Shown in pieces: positions 16,218-25,745 of a stretch of DNA of 64,000 nt. The stretch lies in the NCBI RefSeq assembly GCF_004216775.1, contig NZ_SGXF01000004.1, positions 1-64,000 of the forward strand. Reading direction: 5' to 3'. The notes beneath the pieces are model-generated. The model did no database searches, had not been told where the DNA came from, and saw nothing but the letters and a program-made list of their open reading frames with translations. The stretch comes from Cuneatibacter caecimuris. GTDB taxonomy: Bacteria > Bacillota > Clostridia > Lachnospirales > Lachnospiraceae. The position numbers and the translations under genes are program-made. Numbering within the stretch: position 1 is the stretch's first letter; the number at the start of each line of letters is the position of its first letter.

Positions 16218-17588
16218 TTAAATTCCTCCTAAAATACACCAGTTATATCCATTGCCGCTGACTCCCATCGCCTTTTCGTAAAATGGATTTTCATATCTTG
16301 CTCTGGCTTCTTCCGTGTCCCTGGCATTCGCATCGTACCAAATACTGATTTTCCCATCCTTCGTGAATACCAGCAGCTGTTCCCCGCCGCGGGAAAGCAG
16401 TTTTCCGGACAACGCCACAGTTCCTCCAACATTGCCCGCAAGCTTCCCGAAACGGTCCCGCACATCTCCTGTGGAAGCCGGAAGCCCGTAAACAATCTCA
16501 TGATATCCGTCCCCGTTCAGATCCACAGGCATGCTTTTATAGACGCTGAAACCCAAGTCCACCTCGCTTCCGTCCTCAACCTTGTAAACAAATTCCTCAT
16601 ACCTGTCGTGATACCTGCCGTCCGGCCCGCAGGATTTATGCCCGATACGAATTCCCATGGCGTAATGTTCTCTGTTTTCTCCCAGCCGCGCAGTCCAGCC
16701 CAGATCCATATGCCCCTGTTCCAGGTTTCCCCAAATCCTGTTGCCTTCCGTATCATAACAGCAGAGGCGGGGAGATGCTCCCGGGTCTCCTTCCCTGCAG
16801 GTAAACAGCCGCCAGGGCCGGCCGTCCCGGAACACCGGCTGAATCACATCAGAGTGGCCGCGATAGCTGCTCCGGTCCGCGCAAAACAATTCCTTACCTC
16901 CCGCCAGCTCCAGGCACCGTTCTCCCCACAGAAGTTCGTCTGTACCGTCTCCGTTCAGATCCAGCACAGGGCACATGTGGCTTCCTCTGGCTCCCGGCTC
17001 ATCTGCCCGGATATGCGTCTCCCACAGCAGTTCCAGCCCAGGCCCGAATCCCTCAAAGAACATATCTCCATAGGTTCCCTGAGCCGCCGTCAGAACCGGA
17101 CGGCCATTGGCGTATCCGCCCACAATAAAATTTCTGAACTGCTGGCTGAGCTGCATGCTGCGGCATTCCGCTGTTTTGGGCCAGGGGATTTCAGCGGTTT
17201 TTTCCCCTGTCAGCCCGTTCAGGCCGCAAAGGGTATAACTGGCTGTTCCCAGAGGATGATCCGCATTTTCATTGTTGACAAACCAGATTTCATCAATGCC
17301 GTCCCCATCCAGATCAAATGCCAGCACGGGGCAGAACCACACTCCCGGAATCACTCCTTCTCCCAAATCTCTTTTCCAGAGGATCTGCCCCTCTTGATTA
17401 AATACCAACATTTTCAGGGTATCCTTGGGGAAGAAAAACATCTCCACATATGGGTCCACATCAAAATCCGCCCCATAAAGCGCCAGAAACGCCCGGACCT
17501 TTCCCAGCCGTACCGGAACTGCCCTGCACTGTCCCAGCTCCTGACCCGTATCCAGTTCAAAAGCCTGTTTCAATAAAATCTTTTCCAT
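16218..17588 (-). CDS. Cytosolic FG-GAP/VCBS-type beta-propeller protein, PL11-lyase-like
   Basis: A 456-residue protein without signal peptide, built of repeats with calcium-loop motifs: DLDGDGIDEIWFVN (about 92), DLNGDGTDELLWGERC (about 211) and DLNGDGYHEIVYGLP (about 355). This pattern is that of beta-propellers related to polysaccharide lyase family 11 (rhamnogalacturonan lyase). Its place between the permeases and the binding protein of a sugar importer suggests it acts on the imported oligosaccharide. It could be a non-catalytic relative; I see no residue that settles this. A longer relative is encoded at 41933-43963. Confidence 0.65.
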   Translation of the reverse strand: MEKILLKQAFELDTGQELGQCRAVPVRLGKVRAFLALYGADFDVDPYVEMFFFPKDTLKMLVFNQEGQILWKRDLGEGVIPGVWFCPVLAFDLDGDGIDEIWFVNNENADHPLGTASYTLCGLNGLTGEKTAEIPWPKTAECRSMQLSQQFRNFIVGGYANGRPVLTAAQGTYGDMFFEGFGPGLELLWETHIRADEPGARGSHMCPVLDLNGDGTDELLWGERCLELAGGKELFCADRSSYRGHSDVIQPVFRDGRPWRLFTCREGDPGASPRLCCYDTEGNRIWGNLEQGHMDLGWTARLGENREHYAMGIRIGHKSCGPDGRYHDRYEEFVYKVEDGSEVDLGFSVYKSMPVDLNGDGYHEIVYGLPASTGDVRDRFGKLAGNVGGTVALSGKLLSRGGEQLLVFTKDGKISIWYDANARDTEEARARYENPFYEKAMGVSGNGYNWCILGGI

Positions 17589-17598
17589 TTCCTTCCTC

Positions 17599-18462
17599 CT
17601 ATCCTTTTATTGCTCCTATCATCACCCCTTTTACAAAAAACTTCTGTACAAAGGGATAGACTACTAATATGGGCAGCGTAGAGGCAAATATAGCCGCTGT
17701 CTGTATGCTCAGTGTGGGAATCTCCTGTTCCGCCATGCTGCCGAACATTTCCTGAGTGCTGGAACGCATGACCAGATCAATCAGATAGGACTGCAGCGGT
17801 TTCAGCTTAGAATCATTAATATAAATGACCGCGTCCATCAGCGCGTTCCAATGGGATACCGCTGTAAACAAACCGATGGTTGCGATTGCAGGCTTTGAAA
17901 GAGGCATTGCAATCTTAAAGAATATTTTAACGTCGCTGGCCCCGTCAATTACCGCCGATTCCTCCAGCCCCTCCGGAAGTGCGGAAAAGAAACTGATCAA
18001 TATAATGGTATTCCAGGGATTCACCGCCATGGGCAGGATCAGGGCCCAAATGGTATCGAAAATACCAGTGTAGCAGATTGTCAGATACGTTGGAATAATT
18101 CCGCCGTTAAACAGCACGGCAAATATTACCAGTTTCATAAACCATTTGCGCCCTGCCAGGTGTTTTCTGGACACAGCATATGCAAACATGCATTGCACAA
18201 TCATTGCCAGCGCAGTCCCCACCACCGTGCGGAACACGCTTACGCCAAAGCCCCTGAAAAATTTCTGGTCCCGTATGATCATCTCATAGGCTTTTGTGGA
18301 AAAGCCTTTTGGAAACAAAATCACCTCTCCTTCCTTAACCAGCGCCGGATCACTGAATGAAACCATCAGAATGTAGTAAAAAGGAATCAGGCACAAAAAG
18401 GCAAATCCGATCAGCACAATCCCAATGATAATCCTGCCAAAATCCAATTTCTTCCTAATCAT
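17599..18462 (-). CDS. Sugar ABC transporter permease (LplC/YtcP-like)
   Basis: A 287-residue CUT1 permease with six predicted membrane helices. The EAA loop reads LEESAVIDGASDVKIFFKIAMPLSKP (about 178-203), which docks the shared ATPase. The C-terminus (FVQKFFVKGVMIGAIKG) is typical of the second permease of LplABC-type systems. The gene begins 12 bases after its partner permease. Confidence 0.93.
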   Translation of the reverse strand: MIRKKLDFGRIIIGIVLIGFAFLCLIPFYYILMVSFSDPALVKEGEVILFPKGFSTKAYEMIIRDQKFFRGFGVSVFRTVVGTALAMIVQCMFAYAVSRKHLAGRKWFMKLVIFAVLFNGGIIPTYLTICYTGIFDTIWALILPMAVNPWNTIILISFFSALPEGLEESAVIDGASDVKIFFKIAMPLSKPAIATIGLFTAVSHWNALMDAVIYINDSKLKPLQSYLIDLVMRSSTQEMFGSMAEQEIPTLSIQTAAIFASTLPILVVYPFVQKFFVKGVMIGAIKG

Positions 18463-18474
18463 CTTCCAGCCTCC

Positions 18475-19383
18475 CTACCAAAGATTTTTATCAAACAGTT
18501 TTTTGCAGGTGAAATTCGCACTGGCAATTAAAATCAGGCCTACTACCGATTGAAAGAGGCCTATGGCAGTGGTTATGGAAAATTGGGCCTGGCCGACGCC
18601 GATCCGGTAGATATAAGTGCTGAGCACATCTCCCACCAAATACACCTGTGTGTTGGCCAGCACATAGATCTGTTCAAAGCCCACATCCATCATCCTGCCG
18701 ATTTCCAGCAGCAGAAGCACCACAATGGTGCCTGATATTCCCGGCAGGGTGACAAATCTCATCTTTTGCCACCTGCTGGCTCCGTCTATGGAAGCGGCTT
18801 CATATAATTCCGGGTTGATGGAGGTCAGCGCCGCCAGGTATAAAATCGTTCCCCACCCGGCAGATTTTATAATCTCTGTAATCACCACGATACCCCGAAA
18901 GTATTTTGGCTCGGCCAGAAAGAAAATCGGTTCGCCGCCAAACATCTTAATAATTGCATTCACAATTCCAGTGGAAGGCATCAAAAACTGGATAATAATA
19001 GAGCCAAAAACAACCCAGGATACAAAATGCGGCAGATAGATCGTAGTCTGTATCCATTTTTTTAATCTGGCGCTTTTCAGTTCATTCAGCAGCAGCGCCA
19101 GAATAACCGGCACAGGGAAATAAAACATCAGCTTCAGTAAATTGATTGCCAGCGTATTCCAGACTAACTGAAGGAATTGAGGATGTTTGGTGAACAGAAA
19201 TATAAAATTATCCAAGCCCACCCAGTCGCTTCCAAAAATGCCCTTGGCAAAGCTAAACTTTTTAAAAGCAATAACCAGCCCCGCCATAGGAATATACCGA
19301 TAGACAATCAGCAGTACCAGCGCAGGAAGCATCATGAGAAAAAGATACCTGTTCCGGTAAAGACGCCTTTTTTTCTGATTCAT
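18475..19383 (-). CDS. Sugar ABC transporter permease (LplB/YteP-like)
   Basis: A 302-residue CUT1 permease, first gene of the operon. The ATG at 19383 (MNQKKRRLYRNRYLFLMM) is chosen because AAAGAGGGGG lies upstream; the longer frame to 19431 lacks one. The EAA loop is LYEAASIDGASRWQKMRFVTLPGI. It pairs with the permease at 17599-18462. No ATPase gene is present, so a genome-shared MsmX-type ATPase is expected. Confidence 0.93.
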   Translation of the reverse strand: MNQKKRRLYRNRYLFLMMLPALVLLIVYRYIPMAGLVIAFKKFSFAKGIFGSDWVGLDNFIFLFTKHPQFLQLVWNTLAINLLKLMFYFPVPVILALLLNELKSARLKKWIQTTIYLPHFVSWVVFGSIIIQFLMPSTGIVNAIIKMFGGEPIFFLAEPKYFRGIVVITEIIKSAGWGTILYLAALTSINPELYEAASIDGASRWQKMRFVTLPGISGTIVVLLLLEIGRMMDVGFEQIYVLANTQVYLVGDVLSTYIYRIGVGQAQFSITTAIGLFQSVVGLILIASANFTCKKLFDKNLW

Positions 19384-19615
19384 TCCAGTTACCCCCTCTT
19401 TCTCCGTCAATTTCTGTTCCCAACATATCATTTTGGGGGGATAGCTACAAGAATCTCTTAATTTTAAGGATACTTTATCTTAGAAATGAGAGCATACAGT
19501 TCATTTTGAAGATACTTCAGGGTGTGTTTTTCTCAGAAACACAGAAAAAATGCCCGCCTGCACTCTTCTGCGGAGCGTCTTTATATGTAAAAGAGTTGGT
19601 AAAATTTTCTGTATC

Positions 19616-19652
19616 ATAAAAAGGAGCTGCCGCACTAAAATGTGCTGCAGCC
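19616..19652 (-). terminator. Terminator after the isomerase-like gene
   Basis: On the minus strand GGGCTGC-AGCAC and GTGC-GGCAGCTCC form a strong hairpin followed by TTTTTAT. It ends the transcript coming from 19830-21417 before the sugar importer operon. The rest of the gap at 19384-19829 holds a dispersed palindrome (19734-19800) and must contain the importer's promoter, which I could not pin down. Confidence 0.8.
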
Positions 19653-19733
19653 CATATCTGTCCCCAAAATAACACCATGCCTTAGATCCCAGTATCTAAA
19701 AAACAATTGCGGCCGGAGGTCCTTTGGCAGAGA

Positions 19734-19800
19734 GGCAGCAGAGAAAACTCCGGAGACTATAGCCGTCAGGCATCGAGTCTCCGGAGTTTTCTCTGCCGCC
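19734..19800. repeat. Dispersed palindromic repeat, copy 2
   Basis: A nearly perfect inverted repeat: GAAAACTCCGGAGACT and AGTCTCCGGAGTTTTC around the core ATAGCCGTCAGGCATCG. The orientation is opposite to copy 1. It lies 30 bases past the isomerase-like gene and before its terminator. Confidence 0.85.
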
Positions 19801-19829
19801 TCTTTGCGACTCTCCCCGCAAATAAAATC

Positions 19830-20642
19830 CTACTTCCAGCTCTTCATAAACTCCATATAAGCCGCAAATGCAGCTTCCCCGTCCGCAATTTCCGGATGCC
19901 ACCATTTTTCCCATTCCAGGGAAAGGAATCCGTCGTATTGATTCTCTTTCAAAGTCTGAAGCATCTGGTTCACAGGCACGCGCCCTTCTCCTACCATGGC
20001 GATATCAAAGCCATCCCGGTCAAATTGATTGGCATCCTTGATATGTACATGACGGACTCTGCCTTTCAAAAGCTCCCAGGTCTCCTCCGGCGCTTCGCCC
20101 CAGCGGTAGGGATGCAGAATATCCCACACAACGCCAAGATTTTTCTGGCCTGACATGTCCAACACCCTTCTCACAGACACGCCTGTAGAAAAATCATCAT
20201 GGGTTTCCAAAAGCGGCATTACCTCATACAGCTCCATCAGATCTCCCAGCATTGCGCAGCCTTCCGCTACCCATTTTTCACATTCCGCCCGTACCATCCC
20301 CTCCGGAATCCTGCCTCCGAAAATGCGGATATAAGGACTTTCCAGCTCTGCGGCAATCTCCGCAAATCTCTGCGCCTCCATCAGCGCTTTCCTGGTGCTC
20401 TCCTTTGTGCCCTGGCTGAAATTCACGCTGGTCCCCACATCTGTCAGCGCAATCCCGGCATCAGCCAGATATTTCCTCAGCTTCGGCAAATTTTCCCGAG
20501 AAAATTCTTCGTTTTCCCACAGGTTCATGGTCCCGTTGGCCCCGCGCAATTCTACGCCGTCAAACCCCAGCCGCGCTGCCAGTTCGATGGTTTCTGACAG
20601 TGATTTCTCCACACACCCCAGTGAACTAAATGATAATTTCAT
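19830..20642 (-). CDS. Sugar phosphate isomerase/epimerase (xylose isomerase-like TIM barrel)
   Basis: A 270-residue protein of the AP endonuclease 2/xylose isomerase-like TIM barrel family: AARLGFDGVELRGANG (about 23), LLETHDDFSTG (about 163), NLGVVWDILHPYRWGE (about 189), HVHIKDANQFDRDG (about 217) and a C-terminal LSLEWEKWWHPE. Glu, Asp, His and Glu at these strand ends are placed as metal ligands. The substrate is unknown; two further members are encoded at 25746-27493. Confidence 0.85.
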   Translation of the reverse strand: MKLSFSSLGCVEKSLSETIELAARLGFDGVELRGANGTMNLWENEEFSRENLPKLRKYLADAGIALTDVGTSVNFSQGTKESTRKALMEAQRFAEIAAELESPYIRIFGGRIPEGMVRAECEKWVAEGCAMLGDLMELYEVMPLLETHDDFSTGVSVRRVLDMSGQKNLGVVWDILHPYRWGEAPEETWELLKGRVRHVHIKDANQFDRDGFDIAMVGEGRVPVNQMLQTLKENQYDGFLSLEWEKWWHPEIADGEAAFAAYMEFMKSWK

Positions 20643-20694
20643 CGCCTTCTCCTCCTTAATGGTAAGATATCCCTATTATATCACATCCCCCAGC

Positions 20695-21417
20695 TTAAAT
20701 AAAGTACACCGGATAGGGGCCATCCATATGGTATCCCAGCTTCTCGGCAAGGGCCACGGAGCGAAGATCGTGGGCATCCCAGCTGGGGTACCAGCCACGG
20801 TCCAGACATTCCAGAATCAGCTTGGCTCCGCAGGCCAAAGCCAGACCCATCCGCCGGAAATCCGGCCTGGTATCGATTTCAACTTCAATCCCGCCGGTAT
20901 AAATTGTATAGGAAGATGCACCTGCCACCGGCTTTCCCTGATACAGGGCCACGATCCCCAGCCCTCTGTTCACAAAGTCCTCAGCCCCGAGAAACTGGGA
21001 ACAGAAATCCCTGGACCATTCTTCCCCCATCAGCGCTTCATTCAGGCTTTCGTCAATCCGCCGGAGGCAAAATCCTGCCGGGAGGGCCTCAGTGTATCCC
21101 TTTAGTTTCTTCCTGTCAAATACATCCGGCTCTTTGCGGATCGCATAGCGCAGAGCCTTTTGGGCCTTCTCCCCCAGCTCTTCCTCTATCGCCCTGCACC
21201 AGTCTTCATTCTGCGGCGTCACAATCGGCGCCGCTGCCCGGCGTATCAGCGCTTTATCCGGATTTCCCGCAAAAAAGCAAAAATCTCCAACCACGATCTG
21301 CGCAGCAGCAGGGGTTTCCCTGCCGTCCGTAATCACATATCCCATGTGCCCCTGCAGGCAGGACCATATCATGGTTTCCTCCCAGCCTTGGAAGAGGCGT
21401 GCAATTTTTTCATCCAT
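20695..21417 (-). CDS. GNAT family acetyltransferase (PF12746-like)
   Basis: A 240-residue protein. The N-terminal half (MIWSCLQGHMGYVITD, IVVGDFCFFAGNPDKAL) and the C-terminal GNAT fold (VEIDTRPDFRRMGLALACGAKLILECLDRG, then SVALAEKLGYHMDGPYPVY) match the GNAT_acetyltran group that includes ZmaR-like enzymes. RRMGLA is the acetyl-CoA loop, a variant of the usual Q/RxxGxG/A. The acceptor is unknown. It lies 52 bases upstream of the isomerase-like gene. Confidence 0.82.
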   Translation of the reverse strand: MDEKIARLFQGWEETMIWSCLQGHMGYVITDGRETPAAAQIVVGDFCFFAGNPDKALIRRAAAPIVTPQNEDWCRAIEEELGEKAQKALRYAIRKEPDVFDRKKLKGYTEALPAGFCLRRIDESLNEALMGEEWSRDFCSQFLGAEDFVNRGLGIVALYQGKPVAGASSYTIYTGGIEVEIDTRPDFRRMGLALACGAKLILECLDRGWYPSWDAHDLRSVALAEKLGYHMDGPYPVYFI

Positions 21418-21469
21418 ATGAATTCCTTTGTCCTGTCATGAAACAGAAAAATTTTCTTATTCTATAGAC

Positions 21470-21506
21470 GGGCAGGGCAGCCGCTTTGATGCAGCTGCCC
21501 CGGCCC
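21470..21506 (-). terminator. Hairpin/terminator after potD
   Basis: GGGCAGGGCAGC (from 21470) and GCAGCTGCCCCGGCCC (to 21506) form a long GC-rich stem 6 bases past the potD stop on the minus strand. No T-tract follows directly, but an AT-rich stretch does. Confidence 0.7.
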
Positions 21507-21512
21507 TTTATT

Positions 21513-22631
21513 TTAGTTGCAGGCCGCTTTAAATTCGGTCCACACCTTGTTATATGTTTCCGTCGCCTCATTATTCACATTCTCTACCATTTCCATGGTA
21601 CGGCCTTCCGGCGCCACCAGCAGTTCCCGCAGTTCTTCCGGAATCAGGGCTTCCGCCGCCTTGTTGGTGCAGTAGTAGCCCAAAAACTCAAACATCTGCT
21701 CCGCCACTTCGGCGTCCAGCATGTAGTCCAGGAACTCATACGCCTCTGCGGAATTGGGGGCCGCAGAAGGGATAAACGCTCCCATCACGCCAAAGCCCAG
21801 GCCTTCTTCCGGCACGCAGACCTTCAGATTGGGGTTCGCGTTCAGCGCAGCATAAACCTGGGAAGTATACAGGTATGCCACGCTGGCCTCTCCGTTCAAC
21901 AGCGCATTCTGGGTATTGTCGTCCTGAATCATTCTCACGTTAGGCGCCAGTTCTTTTAACTTTTCACCGGCTTTTTCAATAACCGCAGGATCTTCTGTAT
22001 TCATGGATTCTCCCATGGCCTGCAGGGTCATGCCGATAATCACCCGGGAATTGGCCGTCAGCGCGACGCTGCCCTTCAGCGACTCATTCCAGAGGTCATT
22101 ATAGCCTTTGATTTCAAAATCCACCTGCTCCGGATCGTAAACAATTAAAGGAATACCTGCCCCATGGGGGATCGTGTATTCATTTTTCGGATCGAAAAAC
22201 TGGCTTTGAAAAACAGGATTGATATTCCCATAGTTTTTCAGCTTGGAGGTGTCCAGCTTCTGTACCAGCCCCTGGGCAATGGCGTTTTCAATAATATAAT
22301 CGTCCGCGATCACCAGGTCATAGTCCCCGCCCTTTGCCGCACTCAGCTTCTGCAGCATGGCTTCATCCGTATCAAATTTGGAGTAGACAATTTTAATCCC
22401 TGTTTTTTCCTCAAAATCTTTCAGCAGTTCCTCCGGGAACATCAGATCCCAGGTAAAAATCACCAGCTCCCTGTCTCCTGAAGCCTTTGTCTCATCGCTG
22501 CCGGAAGGGGCTTTTGTTTCCTGTCCTCCGGGCGCGGACGGCTCTGCCGGAGAACCTCCGCAGCCAGCCAATGTTCCTATGGCCAATACCGCAGCCATTA
22601 CAACAGCAATCCATTTTCTTTTTAGTCTCAT
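21513..22631 (-). CDS. potD: Spermidine/putrescine-binding lipoprotein
   Basis: A 372-residue lipoprotein (lipobox IGTLAGC, Cys24) of the PotD family: LVIFTWDLMFPEELLKDFEEKTGIKIVYSKFDTDE (from about 57), YDLVIADDYIIENAIAQGLVQKLD (about 104) and WNESLKGSVALTANSRVIIGMTL (about 186) are characteristic. It captures polyamines for the membrane complex. Last gene of potA-potB-potC-potD. Confidence 0.93.
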   Translation of the reverse strand: MRLKRKWIAVVMAAVLAIGTLAGCGGSPAEPSAPGGQETKAPSGSDETKASGDRELVIFTWDLMFPEELLKDFEEKTGIKIVYSKFDTDEAMLQKLSAAKGGDYDLVIADDYIIENAIAQGLVQKLDTSKLKNYGNINPVFQSQFFDPKNEYTIPHGAGIPLIVYDPEQVDFEIKGYNDLWNESLKGSVALTANSRVIIGMTLQAMGESMNTEDPAVIEKAGEKLKELAPNVRMIQDDNTQNALLNGEASVAYLYTSQVYAALNANPNLKVCVPEEGLGFGVMGAFIPSAAPNSAEAYEFLDYMLDAEVAEQMFEFLGYYCTNKAAEALIPEELRELLVAPEGRTMEMVENVNNEATETYNKVWTEFKAACN

Positions 22632-22646
22632 AAAAAATTTCCTCCT

Positions 22647-23432
22647 TCACTGTCCGGTCCTTCTGCCCAGCCTCCGGAATAACCCGGACAGCAGCAGAAC
22701 CATCACCGTTACGCCCAGCATCACTGTGCAGAGGGCATTGATCTCCGGCGTAACGCCGGTCTTCATCTGGGTATATATTTTCACCGGAAGGGTGGTAACC
22801 TTCGGCCCGGTAACAAAAATACTGATGATCACATCATCAAAAGACATGGCAAAAGCCAGCAGGCAGCCGGAAGCCACTGCGGGAAGCAGCAGGGGAAGGG
22901 TCACTGTAAAAAATGTCCGCACCGGCGTGGCGCCCAGATCTCTGGCCGCTTCTTCCAGAGAATGGTCCATTCCCACAAGTCTTGCTTTCACCATCATATA
23001 AATATATGGAATACAGAATGCAGTATGCGCGATTACCAGGGTCAGCATTCCATTTGGCAGGTCCAGCAGGCTGAAAAACGCCAGAAATACCATGCCGAGG
23101 ATAATTTCGGGGATCATAATGGGCAGCGTCGCTATGTATTCCACCGCCCCTTTAGACCGAAGCCGCAGCCTGGAATTCCCCAATGCCCCCAGAGTGCCGA
23201 TGACCGCGGCTGCCAGACAGCTCAGCCCGCCCACCACCAGGCTGTTGACCAGCGCTTCACGGATTTCCCTGTCCTGAAACAATTTACCATACCAGTCCAG
23301 AGAAAATCCTCCCCAGATGGCAGTCAGCTTTGAAGCATTAAATGAATAAATCACCACCATCAGGATCGGCAGATACATGACCGCCATTACTGCCGCAAGA
23401 AATACGGCGGGAAGCTTTGTTCTGTTTCTCAA
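22647..23432 (-). CDS. potC: Spermidine/putrescine ABC transporter permease PotC
   Basis: A 261-residue permease with six membrane helices and the opening motif YLPILMVVIYSFNASK. The EAA loop [25 protein letters not shown] (about 153) docks PotA. The start overlaps the potB stop by 4 bases (ATGA), showing translational coupling. Confidence 0.95.
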   Translation of the reverse strand: MRNRTKLPAVFLAAVMAVMYLPILMVVIYSFNASKLTAIWGGFSLDWYGKLFQDREIREALVNSLVVGGLSCLAAAVIGTLGALGNSRLRLRSKGAVEYIATLPIMIPEIILGMVFLAFFSLLDLPNGMLTLVIAHTAFCIPYIYMMVKARLVGMDHSLEEAARDLGATPVRTFFTVTLPLLLPAVASGCLLAFAMSFDDVIISIFVTGPKVTTLPVKIYTQMKTGVTPEINALCTVMLGVTVMVLLLSGLFRRLGRRTGQ

Positions 23433-24328
23433 AATAATCCCTCCAATTCCGTGCTGTGGGTCACTTTCTGATACAGAAAGATCAATAGGGTGGTCATGAT
23501 CATCAGTACCACGGCCAGCGCCGCGGCAAAGGGCCAGTCAGCTCCCCGGGTCAGCTGATCCTGAATCAGGCTGCCCACCAGGACGATCTTATTTCCCCCC
23601 AGGATATCCGCGATAAAAAACAGTCCCATGGACGGCACGAAGGTGAGAATCACGCCGGAAAGCAGGCCCGGCATGGTCAGCTTCAGCGTTACAGACAAAA
23701 AGGCTTTCATCGGCGAAGCGCCCAGATCCCTGGCGGCCTCCACCAGCGACCAGTCCATCTTTTCCGCACTGGAATACACCGACAGCATCATAAAAGGCAG
23801 CAGGGCATACACCATGCCGATGAGCACAGCAGGATATGTATACAGTACCTTCAGCGGATCAATGTCAAATCCTAAAAAACGGACTGTCTGATATACGGCG
23901 CCCTTTGCCTGCAGCAATATCATCCAGCCGTAAAGCCGGATCAGAGAGCTGGTCCAGAACGGTATCATGATCAGCATCATCATGCGCCTTTTCCATGCCT
24001 GTGATAATTTTGCCATAAAGTATCCGAAGGGATAGCCGATCAGCACCACCAGCAGCGTGGTGGATACCGCCAGCTTCAGAGACTGCAGAAAGGTATCCAG
24101 ATAAACAGGGTCCAGAATGCGCAGATAATTGTTCCAGGTAAATACTTGTTCCACCCCCCAGCCCTCAGCCTTTGTCTGAAAGCTCAGCACCAGCATATAG
24201 ACCAGCGGGCCGGCCACAAAAACAATAGTGAACAGATACAGCGGCAGCGCCGTCAGCCAAACTCCGCGGGATCTTCTGCCCGCGCCGCCGATCTTTCCGG
24301 CTGCCGCGCCGGACGCCGGGCGGCTCAT
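23429..24328 (-). CDS. potB: Spermidine/putrescine ABC transporter permease PotB
   Basis: A 299-residue permease. TM1 is at about 25-47 ([21 protein letters not shown]), [13 protein letters not shown] (about 143) is typical of PotB, and the EAA loop is [26 protein letters not shown]. The basic, Ala/Gly-rich first 20 residues are longer than usual. It overlaps potA by 4 bases. Confidence 0.95.
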   Translation of the reverse strand: MSRPASGAAAGKIGGAGRRSRGVWLTALPLYLFTIVFVAGPLVYMLVLSFQTKAEGWGVEQVFTWNNYLRILDPVYLDTFLQSLKLAVSTTLLVVLIGYPFGYFMAKLSQAWKRRMMMLIMIPFWTSSLIRLYGWMILLQAKGAVYQTVRFLGFDIDPLKVLYTYPAVLIGMVYALLPFMMLSVYSSAEKMDWSLVEAARDLGASPMKAFLSVTLKLTMPGLLSGVILTFVPSMGLFFIADILGGNKIVLVGSLIQDQLTRGADWPFAAALAVVLMIMTTLLIFLYQKVTHSTELEGLF

Positions 24329-25401
24329 GACCGGTCTCCCTTCAGCTCCGCAGCTTCCAGCTTCTCCCGGGGCATTCTCCCGCCCGTCCCCGGGTTTCCC
24401 GTCCCCTCTTCCGGGAGGTCGTCCTCTACCTCCACCGCGTGCTCAGGGAGCCAGCCGATTTTAACCTGTTCCCCTTCTCTTACATCCGTGTCAATTCCGT
24501 GACGGCTGGCTGTCAGCTCCGTACCGTCCTCCAGCACAAATACCACCCGGAGAAGGCCTCCCGCAAAGGATTTTTCCTTGACAGCCCCATTTCGGACGCA
24601 ATATTTGTCAGATGCGCCCTGCTTTGCGAAGAGCAGGTTCTCACTGCGCACTGCCAGGGTTTTTCCTTCTTCATGAATAATATTGGCGCTTCCTACAAAT
24701 TTTGCCACAAAGCTGGTGCGGGGATGGTGATACACTTCATCCGGGGTACCAACCTGTTCAAAAGAGCCCGCATTCATCACCACAATCCGGTCAGACATAT
24801 TAATTGCCTCTTCCTGGTCATGGGTGATGTAAATAAATGTGATCCCCAGTTTTTTCTGCAGCCTTTTCAGCTCCAGCTGCATCTGGCGGCGCAGCTGGAG
24901 ATCCAAAGCGCCCAAGGGCTCATCCAAAAGCAGAACCCGGGGATTGTTTACAATCGCCCTTGCAATCGCAACTCTCTGCCTCTGTCCGCCGGACAGCTCA
25001 GAAGGTTTTCTCTTTCCAAAACCCTCCAGCTGCACCAGCTGCAGAACTTCCTTCACACGCTTCTTCTGCTCCTCTTTGGGAACCTTTCTGATTTTCAGGC
25101 CATACGCCACATTGGAAGCCACATCCATATGGGGAAACAGCGCATAGCTCTGAAACACTGTGTTCACATCCCGCTTATGGGGTTCTTCCCTGGTGACGTC
25201 CTTCCCTTCCAGAATCACCCGGCCCTCATCCGGCTGCTCCAGACCCGCTATGATCCGCAGCGTGGTGGTCTTGCCGCAGCCGGAGGAACCCAGCAGCGTA
25301 ATAAATTCACCCTGCTTCACATCCAAGCTGATCCCTTTTAATACCTCAGCATCCCCAAAGCTTTTTCTTATCCCCCTCAGAGATAATATCATTTCTTCCA
25401 T
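24325..25401 (-). CDS. potA: Spermidine/putrescine ABC transporter ATP-binding protein
   Basis: A 358-residue ABC ATPase: Walker [15 protein letters not shown] (about 36), signature [14 protein letters not shown] (about 137), Walker [13 protein letters not shown] (about 157) and the switch His in [11 protein letters not shown]-terminal TOBE domain (about 260-330) follows. It energises PotBC-D polyamine import. Confidence 0.96.
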   Translation of the reverse strand: MEEMILSLRGIRKSFGDAEVLKGISLDVKQGEFITLLGSSGCGKTTTLRIIAGLEQPDEGRVILEGKDVTREEPHKRDVNTVFQSYALFPHMDVASNVAYGLKIRKVPKEEQKKRVKEVLQLVQLEGFGKRKPSELSGGQRQRVAIARAIVNNPRVLLLDEPLGALDLQLRRQMQLELKRLQKKLGITFIYITHDQEEAINMSDRIVVMNAGSFEQVGTPDEVYHHPRTSFVAKFVGSANIIHEEGKTLAVRSENLLFAKQGASDKYCVRNGAVKEKSFAGGLLRVVFVLEDGTELTASRHGIDTDVREGEQVKIGWLPEHAVEVEDDLPEEGTGNPGTGGRMPREKLEAAELKGDRS

Positions 25402-25417
25402 AAATTCTCCTGCCCGG

Positions 25418-25582
25418 TCACTTTCTGCCGGATTTTCCGTTCCCTTTTCCGCCTCCCGGCGTTCCCAGTTCCTTCTTTACCTCATCCAGAGAACGTCCCA
25501 CCCGCACCATAAACCGGTCCAGGCTCACGTTATCATACCCCAGAAAACGAAGCTGACGTTTCAGATTTCCCTTTTTCCCCAT
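25418..25582 (-). CDS. Small conserved-looking protein heading the pot operon
   Basis: A 54-residue basic protein starting [18 protein letters not shown] and containing [20 protein letters not shown], then a Gly/Lys-rich tail. The ATG at 25582 has a perfect GGGAGGAA site 6 bases upstream, which supports real translation; the frame open back to 25720 has none and runs through a terminator. It ends 16 bases before potA. I do not recognise a family. The position suggests a regulatory or leader role for polyamine import, which is inference. Confidence 0.6.
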   Translation of the reverse strand: MGKKGNLKRQLRFLGYDNVSLDRFMVRVGRSLDEVKKELGTPGGGKGNGKSGRK

Positions 25583-25660
25583 AGCGTTCCTCCCACAGGA
25601 CGTTTGATATATCATATGCTCTGAAACCTTCCCCGCAGCTTGTTTCATTAAATTACAGGA

Positions 25661-25700
25661 AAAGGGCGCTGCAAAAACTTCTTCGCTTTGCAACAGCCCC
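25661..25700 (-). terminator. Terminator of the 25746-35.2 kb operon
   Basis: On the minus strand GGGCTGTTGCAAA (25687-25699) pairs imperfectly with TTTGCAGCGCCC (25664-25675), followed by TTTTCC. It separates the upstream catabolic operon from pot. Confidence 0.75.
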
Positions 25701-25745
25701 TGCCTATTGATTATATACAATTATCCTCTGATTGACAAGCTTTTT

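Noticed and set aside
25583-25665. A riboswitch in the pot operon leader
   Set aside because: The leader after the upstream terminator is only about 80 bases and shows no aptamer pattern I can recognise.
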